Virus record (IMG/VR): IMGVR_UViG_3300030329_000317
Span: 1 to 31,445 of that record
Origin: a virus
DNA: 31,445 nucleotides
Strand: one strand, 5' to 3'
Shown here: positions 14,133-20,848 of the stretch, piece after piece
Layout of the letters: the number at the start of each line of letters is the position of its first letter
Numbering within the stretch: position 1 is the first letter of the stretch
Notes under the pieces: generated by a model
The model's database searches: none
What the model saw: the letters and a program-made list of their open reading frames with translations, nothing else
What the model was told of the DNA's origin: nothing
Program-made: the position numbers and the translations under genes

Positions 14133-14505
14133 TAAACCAGAACCGTATATATACAAAGCAACTATCGAGAGAGTGGTTGATGGCGATACAATTGATGTTA
14201 CCCTTGACTTAGGCTTTGATGTCCGTCTGCATAAACAACGCTGCAGGTTGGCAGGCATAGACACACCTGAGTCAAGGACTCGTGATCTAGCAGAAAAAAA
14301 ATTAGGTCTAGCTGCTAAAGAAAGATTAAAAGAATTATGTATAGGATCTATAACTATAAAATCATTTGGTAAGGGTAAATATGGCAGAATACTTGCTATA
14401 CCTTATACAGAAGATGGCAAAGATATTTGTCAGCTTCTTATTAACGAAGGCCACGCAGTTCAATACGATGGTGGTAAAAAAACTAAAATATGGGGGGATT
14501 ATTAA
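14125..14505 (+). CDS. Staphylococcal nuclease-like (thermonuclease) enzyme
   Basis: A 126-residue nuclease of the SNase family. The family residues align with correct spacing: VVDGDT with D21, RLAGIDTPE with R41, D46, T47 and E49, and GKYGR with R88, matching D21, R35, D40, T41, E43 and R87 of staphylococcal nuclease. The enzyme would hydrolyse DNA and RNA with calcium. There is no signal peptide, so it would act inside the infected cell or after lysis. It overlaps the o-spanin by 8 bases and is followed by the endolysin. Possible roles are host DNA degradation for nucleotide recycling or reducing viscosity at lysis. Confidence 0.85.
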   Translation: MSNKPEPYIYKATIERVVDGDTIDVTLDLGFDVRLHKQRCRLAGIDTPESRTRDLAEKKLGLAAKERLKELCIGSITIKSFGKGKYGRILAIPYTEDGKDICQLLINEGHAVQYDGGKKTKIWGDY

Positions 14506-14506
14506 T

Positions 14507-14950
14507 ATGAACATATCAAATGAAGGCATATCTTTAATTAAAAAATTTGAGGGATGTGAACTAGAATCTTATCAAGATGCAGTGGGGGTTTGGACTATTG
14601 GTTATGGTCATACTAAAAATGTCAAAGAAGGCATGACAATATCAAAAGAACAAGCAGACAACATGTTATTAAACGAACTTGATGAATACTGCGAGCATGT
14701 AGAAAAAGCAGTAGATGTTACTTTAAAACAAAACGAGTTTGATGCTTTGGTTTCTTGGACATATAATTTAGGTCCGACAAATTTAAACGATAGCACCATG
14801 TTAAAAGTTTTAAATAATAAAGATTTTCAAGAAGTTCCAAATCAAATAAAACGTTGGAACAAAGCAGGTGGTAAAGTATTACAAGGCCTGGTTAGGCGTA
14901 GAGAAGCAGAAGCTTTGTTATTTCAAGGAAAAGATTGGACAGAGGTATAG
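14507..14950 (+). CDS. T4-type lysozyme endolysin (GH24)
   Basis: A 147-residue muramidase starting at the ATG at 14507, directly after the nuclease stop. The catalytic triad E15-x8-D24-x5-T30 (FEGCELESYQDAVGVWTIGYGHT) has the same spacing as E11, D20 and T26 of T4 lysozyme. Later family phrases are NEFDALVSWTYNLGPTNLNDSTML and RRREAEALLF. It cleaves the glycan strands of peptidoglycan. No signal peptide or SAR helix is visible, so access to the wall needs the holin candidates upstream. An in-frame open stretch runs upstream of 14507, but the start is set by homology. Its TAG is followed directly by the next gene's ATG. Confidence 0.88.
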   Translation: MNISNEGISLIKKFEGCELESYQDAVGVWTIGYGHTKNVKEGMTISKEQADNMLLNELDEYCEHVEKAVDVTLKQNEFDALVSWTYNLGPTNLNDSTMLKVLNNKDFQEVPNQIKRWNKAGGKVLQGLVRRREAEALLFQGKDWTEV

Positions 14951-16834
14951 ATGCCACTAACTAAATTTACATTCAATCCCGGCATCAATAAAGAGATGAC
15001 TGACCTTATGAGTAAAGGTGGATGGACTGATGGTAATTTAGTTAGATTTAGAAAAGGACTACCAGAAAAAATAGGTGGTTGGACTAAAAATACTGTCAAT
15101 ACTTTTTTAGGGGCATGTCGTGCCTTGTTAGGTTGGGTAGCTCTTGATTCAACGAAATACTTAGGATTAGGAACGAATTTAAAATATTATGTAAAAGAAG
15201 GTAATACTTTTAATGATGTAACTCCCCTAAGATCTACAACAGCAGCAGGCGATGTAACTTTCTCTGCAACTAATGGCTCTTCAACTGTTACAGTTACTGA
15301 TACAAGTCATGGCGCAGTAGTAAATGATTTTGTAACTTTTAGTGGAGCATCTAGTTTAGGTGGTAATGTTAATTCAAATGTTCTTAATCAAGAGTATCAA
15401 ATAGATGCTATAACAAATGCTAACTCTTATACTATAACCGCAAAGAACACAAGCGGAGTTACAGTTACTGCCAACTCATCTGACACTGGTAATGGTGGTA
15501 GTTCAGTTGTAGGTAAGTATCAAATAAATACTGGCCTTAATGTTTATGTACCATCAACTGGTTGGGGCGTATCGACTTGGGGAGATGGAGCATGGGGATC
15601 TGCTTCTGCAATAAGTTTTGCTAATCAATTAAGACTTTGGTCGCATGATTCATTTGGTGAGGATTTAATTATCAACCCAAGAGCTGGCGGTATTTTTCTT
15701 TGGGATGAGTCTGGTGGGTTAACAACAAGAGCAGTCAACATAACAGCTTTATCCGGGGCAAACTTAGCACCTACTGTTGGATTACAAACTATTGTTAGTG
15801 ATATTGATAGACATGTGATAGTTTTAGGTGCTGATCCAATAGTCGGCAGTTCTAGAAGTGGATCATCTGATCCTTTGCTAGTAGCGTTTAGCGATCAAGA
15901 AAGCGCAACAGAATGGGAGCCAACTGCTACCAATACAGCAGGATCATTAAGATTATCATCTGGATCTCAAATAGTTGGTGGCCTTAGAGCAAGACAAGAA
16001 ATACTTATTTGGACAGATACATCTTTATATTCTATGCAGTTTGTAGGTGCGCCATTTACCTTTGGTGTTAACTTAATTAATGAAAATGTAGGCATGATAT
16101 CTCCAAATGGTGCTGTAAACGCACCAGATGGCGTGTATTGGATGGCAAGAGATGGTTTCTACAAATACACTGGCTCCGTACAAAGAGTGCCTTGTAGCGT
16201 CTTAAATTACGTTCTAGACGATTTAAACAATACTCAGTCATTTAAAATATTTGCCTTTAGCAATAAAGAGTTTAATGAAATAGGTTGGTTTTATGCGTCT
16301 AGTGGTAGTGATGACATTGATAGATATGTTAATTACAACTATTTAGAAGGCGTTTGGAGTATTGGCCAACTATCAAGAACAGCTTGGTTAGATGAAGGGA
16401 TCTTTGAAAATCCTCTTGCTACTGAAGGATCTAGTAATAGCAGTGTTTTATATAATCATGAAACTGGAGATGACGATGATGGGTCTCCAATGGATAATGT
16501 ATTTATAGAATCTGGTGATATAGATATAGAGCAAGGAGAACAATTTGGTTTTGTCAGTAGAATCATTCCTGATATTAAATTTTTTGGAGACACTCCAACC
16601 ACAGGGCAAATAAATTTTGTACTAAAAACAAGAAACTTTCCTGGAGAAAGTTTGACCACAAATTCAACCAATGATGTAACAAGTTCCACGCAACAAAATT
16701 TTGTTCGTGTTAGGGGCAGACAAATGGTTTTGAGAGTTCAATCTGATGATGATGCCGCAACTGGTGTTAGACTTGGTTTTAAATGGAGATTAGGAGCAAG
16801 TAGGTTTGACATAAGAACTGATGGTAGAAGATAG
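14951..16834 (+). CDS. P22 gp10-like tail hub / DNA stabilization protein
   Basis: A 627-residue beta-rich protein. The N-terminal part MPLTKFTFNPGINKEMTDLMSKGGWTDGNLVRFRKGLPEKIGGWTK is typical of the P22 gp10 packaged-DNA-stabilization family, which forms the tail hub below the gp4 adaptor ring. Later segments (RLWSHDSFGEDLIINPRAGGIFLWDE, DRHVIVLGADPI, LRARQEILIWTDTSLYSMQFVG, DGVYWMARDGFYKYTG, VRGRQMVLRVQSDD) show the repeated-strand propeller-like pattern expected of this family. It lies after the lysis genes. A TAG-ATG junction at 14948-14953 couples it to the endolysin. The assignment is by family resemblance and agrees with the gp4-like adaptor upstream. Confidence 0.72.
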   Translation: MPLTKFTFNPGINKEMTDLMSKGGWTDGNLVRFRKGLPEKIGGWTKNTVNTFLGACRALLGWVALDSTKYLGLGTNLKYYVKEGNTFNDVTPLRSTTAAGDVTFSATNGSSTVTVTDTSHGAVVNDFVTFSGASSLGGNVNSNVLNQEYQIDAITNANSYTITAKNTSGVTVTANSSDTGNGGSSVVGKYQINTGLNVYVPSTGWGVSTWGDGAWGSASAISFANQLRLWSHDSFGEDLIINPRAGGIFLWDESGGLTTRAVNITALSGANLAPTVGLQTIVSDIDRHVIVLGADPIVGSSRSGSSDPLLVAFSDQESATEWEPTATNTAGSLRLSSGSQIVGGLRARQEILIWTDTSLYSMQFVGAPFTFGVNLINENVGMISPNGAVNAPDGVYWMARDGFYKYTGSVQRVPCSVLNYVLDDLNNTQSFKIFAFSNKEFNEIGWFYASSGSDDIDRYVNYNYLEGVWSIGQLSRTAWLDEGIFENPLATEGSSNSSVLYNHETGDDDDGSPMDNVFIESGDIDIEQGEQFGFVSRIIPDIKFFGDTPTTGQINFVLKTRNFPGESLTTNSTNDVTSSTQQNFVRVRGRQMVLRVQSDDDAATGVRLGFKWRLGASRFDIRTDGRR

Positions 16835-17161
16835 ATGGCAAAGCTTCTCAACACTAGATTACCATTAGCAGTTAATGATGTAGATGCGCCAGTCTTTAAT
16901 CGTCTAGTTAGAATATTAGAGTTAAACTTAGATCAGTTTGATCCTAATAGCACACCTCAGTTTACTGATTCTCAAATAGGAATATTAAATTTTAATGCTG
17001 GAGATGTCATTTGGAACTCTTCAGTTGGTGTATTACAAGTGTACACTGGTAACAAATGGGTAGATTTGCACACACCTGTAGATCCACATGGGTTTGAAGC
17101 TAGCGCAGAACTTGGTAATATAGATATAAAAACTAATGGTGATATCACCATAACATTATAA
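16835..17161 (+). CDS. Small tail-associated protein, 108 aa
   Basis: A 108-residue protein, directly after the tail hub gene (TAG then ATG). The first half is helical (AVNDVDAPVFNRLVRILELNLDQFD), the second is beta with DVIWNSSVGVLQVYTGNKWVDLHTP, a phrase common in phage tail-fiber or tail-tip proteins. It has no signal peptide or catalytic motif. Such small proteins regularly follow the gp10-like gene in marine phages, from memory; a fiber-attachment or needle-like role is possible. Function not proven. Confidence 0.6.
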   Translation: MAKLLNTRLPLAVNDVDAPVFNRLVRILELNLDQFDPNSTPQFTDSQIGILNFNAGDVIWNSSVGVLQVYTGNKWVDLHTPVDPHGFEASAELGNIDIKTNGDITITL

Positions 17162-17174
17162 TCGGGAGCAAAAT

Positions 17175-17360
17175 ATGCCTGCAAAAAGAAAAACTACTAG
17201 AAAAAAAACAACTAAAAGAAAAGGAGCTACACCCACTAATCCATCGTTATATGCTAGGGTAAAAGCTGAAGCTAAACGAAAGTTTAAGGTTTATCCGTCT
17301 GCATATGCCAATGCGTGGTTGGTAAGAACTTATAAAAAACGTGGTGGTGGATATAGATAA
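17175..17360 (+). CDS. Very basic small protein, 61 aa, DUF5872-like context
   Basis: A 61-residue protein with 20 Lys/Arg and only one acidic residue. The N terminus (AKRKTTRKKTTKRKG) is a histone-tail-like stretch. The C-terminal part (ARVKAEAKRKFKVYPSAYANAWLVRTYKKRGGGYR) is a conserved segment I recall from small proteins of marine phages. The ATG follows GGGAG (17164-17168). It probably binds nucleic acid and could be packaged in the capsid or help condense DNA, but no function is shown. It is the first of three such basic genes in a row. Confidence 0.65.
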   Translation: MPAKRKTTRKKTTKRKGATPTNPSLYARVKAEAKRKFKVYPSAYANAWLVRTYKKRGGGYR

Positions 17361-17377
17361 AAGTTCCACATAGAACA

Positions 17378-17674
17378 ATGCCAAGAAAGAAAAAAGACCC
17401 AAGAGTAGGCACAGGCAAGAAACCTAAAGGCAGTGGTAGGAGACTATACACAGATGAAAATCCAAAAGATACAGTTAAAATTAAATTTGCAACTCCAGCA
17501 GATGCGAGAGCAACTGTGGCAAAAGTTAAAAGAATTAAAAAACCTTTTGCAAGAAAGATACAAATTTTAACTGTAGGAGAACAAAGGGCTAAAGTTATGG
17601 GTAAAAAACAAGTGGTGTCTATATTTAAAAAAGGCAAAGATAGCATTAGAAACATGAGAAAAAAACGTGGCTAA
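17378..17674 (+). CDS. Very basic small protein, 98 aa
   Basis: A 98-residue Lys/Arg-rich protein: MPRKKKDPRVGTGKKPKGSGRR, then a more ordered part (DENPKDTVKIKFATPADARATVAKVKRIKKPFARKIQILTVGEQRAKVMGKKQVVSIFKKGK). The second part looks like a small beta/alpha domain with FATPADARATVAKVKR resembling conserved phrases of other marine phages. It overlaps the next gene by 8 bases. It may bind DNA or act inside the capsid; no activity can be assigned. Confidence 0.64.
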   Translation: MPRKKKDPRVGTGKKPKGSGRRLYTDENPKDTVKIKFATPADARATVAKVKRIKKPFARKIQILTVGEQRAKVMGKKQVVSIFKKGKDSIRNMRKKRG

Positions 17675-18020
17675 ACCAACTGGAGGCTTAACTGAATGGT
17701 TCGGTAAAGGTCCGAAGGGCGATTGGGTAGATATCGGTGCGCCAAAAAAAGATGGTAAGTTTCAAAAATGTGGTCGTAAATCTGCTAAAAGCAGTAAAAG
17801 AAAATACCCAAAATGTGTACCAAGAGCTAAAGCTAAGTCTATGACTGCGGCTCAAAGAAGAAGTGCAGTTAGAAGAAAACGTGCAGCTGGTAATCCAGGT
17901 GGTAAACCAACCAATGTTAAGACTATATTAAAAAAGAAAGATGGTGGTATAGTATCTCGTATGCATAAAGGTTGCGGTGCAGTCATGCCAAACAGAAGAA
18001 AGAGAACTAAGTTTTCATAA
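17667..18020 (+). CDS. Basic Cys-containing protein, DUF5872-like
   Basis: A 117-residue basic protein starting at GTG (17667), inside the end of the previous gene. Central phrases KFQKCGRKSAKSSKRKYPKCVPRAKAKSMTAAQRRSAVRRKRAA and the end KDGGIVSRMHKGCGAVMPNRRKRTKF are typical of a family (I think DUF5872) seen in marine viruses. Cysteines lie at 35, 50 and 103, so an intact zinc knuckle is not evident. High charge suggests nucleic-acid binding or packaging. Its end precedes a short AT-rich gap with a promoter-like motif. Confidence 0.63.
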   Translation: MAKPTGGLTEWFGKGPKGDWVDIGAPKKDGKFQKCGRKSAKSSKRKYPKCVPRAKAKSMTAAQRRSAVRRKRAAGNPGGKPTNVKTILKKKDGGIVSRMHKGCGAVMPNRRKRTKFS

Positions 18021-18039
18021 ATAAAATATAAGTTATAAT
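18012..18039 (+). promoter_or_regulatory. Weak sigma70-like promoter candidate
   Basis: A perfect TATAAT at 18034-18039 has TTTTCA (four of six matches to TTGACA) at 18012-18017 with a 16-base spacer. It lies in the only AT-rich gap of this part and upstream of a gene without a Shine-Dalgarno sequence. A chance match in AT-rich DNA is quite possible. Confidence 0.25.
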
Positions 18040-18048
18040 GAAAAAAAA

Positions 18049-19239
18049 ATGAAAAGTTTAGAAACAGCCAACAAAGGACTTAAAGCTTTAGCTAAAGAGA
18101 ATCCTTCTTTGGTTGAAGATAAGTTTGGGTACGATGTGCCGGGATATATGATGGGTGGTATTGCTAACTTTGCACCTGGTGGATCTGTGTTCGGGCCTAT
18201 GATGTTATCAGACCCAACTTTAATGCCAGGTTCAGATATAAACATTCCTAATATAGAATCTGGCAAAGATATAGATTTTAGTGATGTATTTGATAAAGAC
18301 GCTCAAGATGAAGCTCAAGAAGATTTGGATGATTTCATTTACGATTTTGAAAAAGATGGCGGAATAGATGCTGGAACTAGAGATCCTGATAAAATAGCAA
18401 AAATTATAAAAGATAAAAAAACTCCTAAAGAAAAAATGAAATTATTAAGAGAAATGTTAAGTATGGTTGGAGACTCTAATGATTTTTCTCAATTGGTTCA
18501 AAGTCAATTAATTAGAGGTTCGCAACCAAATATACCCCAATTAAGAAGATTGCAAAGGGGTGGAATTGCTGGTTTGAACATCGATGTAACTGAGTTACCA
18601 GGATATGATCCAAAAGTAGCATCTAGAGCTAGGAGAGCTGGTAATTTAGAAAGTTATATTAATAGTCTTACTGGAAACATGGACATAGACGATTACATAC
18701 AAGATGTTTTAGGTATGGAGATGGGAGACACACCTAACATAGCATCAGATTTGGCTACAGCATATGGTGCAAAAACTGGTATAGGATCATTAGGTTATTC
18801 AGATACTAGGCCTGGAGCTAGAATTAGTATTGATGCTAAAGATGTAACACCAGATGTTTATCGATTCTATCCAAGTGAAGTATCTAAAATTTATTCACAA
18901 GCAAAAGGCGTGCCTTTTTCTCCATTAGTGGCTCCTCCAAGAGAAGCAACTTATGTAGACGCTTTACAACCAAGACGTATTGCCAGTCAGTTATATGCAA
19001 AAGAAGGCACTTTTGTTGATAGAGAAAAATTAGTTACCGGTCCCGGTGGTGAAAAAGGCGATGAAATACCTGCTATGTTAAGCGATGGTGAGTTTGTAAC
19101 TAATTCAGCAGCAGTAAGAGGCATGGGTATTATGGCTGGAGCTGATCCCCAAGATGAGTATGAACAAAGGCTGATGGGTGCTCGTGAAATGTACAAAATG
19201 CAAAAGTTTGGAGAAGACATAGCTAAACAACTTGCATGA
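18049..19239 (+). CDS. Putative internal virion or virion-associated protein, 396 aa
   Basis: A 396-residue protein. An acidic, poorly structured N-terminal half (with DFSDVFDKDAQDEAQEDLDDFIYDF) is followed by segments such as QLVQSQLIRGSQPNIPQLRRLQRGGIAGLN. The C-terminal GPGGEKGDEIPAMLSDGEFVTNSAAVRGMG (about 330-360) is a signature phrase of phage structural proteins. No signal peptide or enzyme motif is visible. The start codon has no Shine-Dalgarno sequence. Its stop overlaps the next gene's ATG. Together with the three genes after the acetyltransferase-like gene it probably belongs to the ejected internal-protein set, by position. Confidence 0.56.
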   Translation: MKSLETANKGLKALAKENPSLVEDKFGYDVPGYMMGGIANFAPGGSVFGPMMLSDPTLMPGSDINIPNIESGKDIDFSDVFDKDAQDEAQEDLDDFIYDFEKDGGIDAGTRDPDKIAKIIKDKKTPKEKMKLLREMLSMVGDSNDFSQLVQSQLIRGSQPNIPQLRRLQRGGIAGLNIDVTELPGYDPKVASRARRAGNLESYINSLTGNMDIDDYIQDVLGMEMGDTPNIASDLATAYGAKTGIGSLGYSDTRPGARISIDAKDVTPDVYRFYPSEVSKIYSQAKGVPFSPLVAPPREATYVDALQPRRIASQLYAKEGTFVDREKLVTGPGGEKGDEIPAMLSDGEFVTNSAAVRGMGIMAGADPQDEYEQRLMGAREMYKMQKFGEDIAKQLA

Positions 19240-19709
19240 ACTTAACCTTACAATCTGTATTAGCCACTCCTAAAAATGGCAAACAGATAGCTGATTTTTT
19301 ATCAAAACACTTTTGGAAAGAACACTCTCTATCAGATAAAGGATCTCCTGAAATAGATTGGAGTAGAGCTTCAGCTCACATAAATCATTTCCTGTTTGAA
19401 GGAGTTGTGTATAATGTATTAGATGATGATACAATCATTGGTAGTATTGCAGTTGCACCAGATGCATATTGGTGGTCAGCAGAGCAATACATAGGCGATG
19501 GTTGGTTTTATGTTTTACCAAAATATAGAAACATAAAAGACCAAACACCACCTTCACATCTTTTAATAGATGCAGTTATAGAATATGCTAAGAGAAAAGA
19601 TAAACCTTTAATTCTTGGTATTTTCAACCTAGATGGGGTAGAAAGAGCCAAGAAACTTTTTATTAAAAAAGGTTTTCACCAAATAGGTGGTATGTATTAT
19701 AAGGATTAA
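19236..19709 (+). CDS. GNAT-like acetyltransferase with degenerate acetyl-CoA loop
   Basis: A 157-residue GNAT-fold protein, by pattern: N-terminal helix IADFLSKHF, beta strands VYNVLDDDTIIGSIAVAPD and YIGDGWFYVLPKYRNIKD, a helix SHLLIDAVIEYAKRK, then LILGIFNLDGVERAKKLFIKKGFHQIGGMYYK. The usual R/Q-x-x-G-x-G/A loop that binds the acetyl-CoA pyrophosphate is replaced by RNIKDQTPP, so catalysis may be lost or changed. It lies between virion-type genes, with a 4-base overlap upstream, and similar genes are seen at this site in related phages. It might modify a virion or host protein, or be structural. Confidence 0.68.
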   Translation: MNLTLQSVLATPKNGKQIADFLSKHFWKEHSLSDKGSPEIDWSRASAHINHFLFEGVVYNVLDDDTIIGSIAVAPDAYWWSAEQYIGDGWFYVLPKYRNIKDQTPPSHLLIDAVIEYAKRKDKPLILGIFNLDGVERAKKLFIKKGFHQIGGMYYKD

Positions 19710-19717
19710 ATGAAAAG

Positions 19718-20848
19718 ATGTGTTTAAGTAAAACTAAATCAGCACCTCCAGCAGAAGTAATAACCACTCCGCAAACTGGTTATTCTTTTGTATCACCATA
19801 CATAGAAGATTACTCAAGAAGATTACTAGCTTCATATTTTGGCGCACCTGGTGAATATGAAGGTCTCATATCAAGGCCTAGAGATATTCCCATTGAGCAA
19901 ACTGCCGGGCTCACCCCATTACAAATACAAGCTCGACAGCAAGCAGGAAGACTAGGAGAGTATCAACCTTATGTAACTGAAGCCGGTCGACTCTTCGGTA
20001 GACAAGAGAGAGCACTAGAAGATGCTTTTGGATATTTGCCAGGTGCAAGGCAAGCCATGACTGGAGGACTAGGAACTTTAGCTAGAGCAGAACAATCAGC
20101 TATGGGTGCTACAGGAATGTATGATCCTTCAATGGCTAGAATGTTTTTTGATCCTTATGAAGATCAAGTTGTTCAACAAACGCTAGAAGATATAGACAGA
20201 CAAAGATCACAAGCTGACATTGGTTTGAGAGATAGAGCTATATCTCAAGGTGCTTTTGGTGGATCTCGTGGCCGCATATCTCAAGAAGAATTAGCAAGAC
20301 AAACAGGTAGAGGTGCTGCTGAAGCTGTCGCTGGTATAAGAAGCAGAGGTTTTGGTCAAGCTCAACAACAAGCTCAACAAGCATTTGAATCACAAAGAAG
20401 AGCGCAACAAGGGCTCGCACAATTACAATCTGGATTAGGAGCACAACAAGCTCAAATTGGTCAAGGCATTGGTGGGCTAGGTCAACTAGCTGCTGGTCTT
20501 GGTGGTCAGTTTGGGCAGATTGGTGGTGGACTAGCAGGACTTGGTAGACAAACACAACAACAACTAGCCAACCAAGTAAACATGTTAAACCAACTCGGTC
20601 AACAAGGACAAGCAACACAGCAAGCAGCCTTGTCAAGACAATTCGCTGGTGCTCAACAGCTTGCTCAAGAACCATTACAAAGATTACTAACAGGACAACA
20701 ACTTCTTGCTGGTGCTCCTGTTGGTGGTATTTCTGGAGGCACTGGCACAAGCGCATATCAACGTGGTGTCTATCAACAACCTACAGCATTAGGACAAGCA
20801 GTTGGTGCGATTGGAACATTAGGAACTGCATTTGGAAGTTTTGGATAA
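19718..20848 (+). CDS. Gln/Gly/Ala-rich internal virion protein
   Basis: A 376-residue protein. The N-terminal part (residues 1-60) contains YIEDYSRRLLASYFGAPGE. The middle, residues about 130-210, has DPYEDQVVQQTLEDIDRQRSQADIGLRDRAISQGAFGGSRGRISQEELARQTGR, a familiar pattern of phage ejection or internal proteins. Residues 210-320 are a helical region dominated by Gln, Ala and Gly (QAQQQAQQAFESQRRAQQGLAQLQSGLG). It has no signal peptide. High helix content and repeated Gln/Ala residues suit proteins that pass through the tail and form a trans-envelope channel, as in P22-like phages. That is inferred. Confidence 0.6.
   Translation: MCLSKTKSAPPAEVITTPQTGYSFVSPYIEDYSRRLLASYFGAPGEYEGLISRPRDIPIEQTAGLTPLQIQARQQAGRLGEYQPYVTEAGRLFGRQERALEDAFGYLPGARQAMTGGLGTLARAEQSAMGATGMYDPSMARMFFDPYEDQVVQQTLEDIDRQRSQADIGLRDRAISQGAFGGSRGRISQEELARQTGRGAAEAVAGIRSRGFGQAQQQAQQAFESQRRAQQGLAQLQSGLGAQQAQIGQGIGGLGQLAAGLGGQFGQIGGGLAGLGRQTQQQLANQVNMLNQLGQQGQATQQAALSRQFAGAQQLAQEPLQRLLTGQQLLAGAPVGGISGGTGTSAYQRGVYQQPTALGQAVGAIGTLGTAFGSFG

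Noticed and set aside
14366-14506. N-terminal extension of the lysozyme frame by about 47 residues
   Set aside because: The extension overlaps the nuclease gene, and lysozyme homology starts at the ATG at 14507.
17284-17655. Hydrophobic minus-strand open frame of 123 residues that looks membrane-like
   Set aside because: Antisense of Lys-rich genes (AAA/AAG gives TTT/CTT), which always yields Phe/Leu-rich shadows.
20238-20756. Long minus-strand open frame of 172 residues
   Set aside because: It lies antisense to the Gln-rich virion gene and has a Leu/Val/Gln composition produced by CAA/GCA-type codons; it breaks the operon direction.
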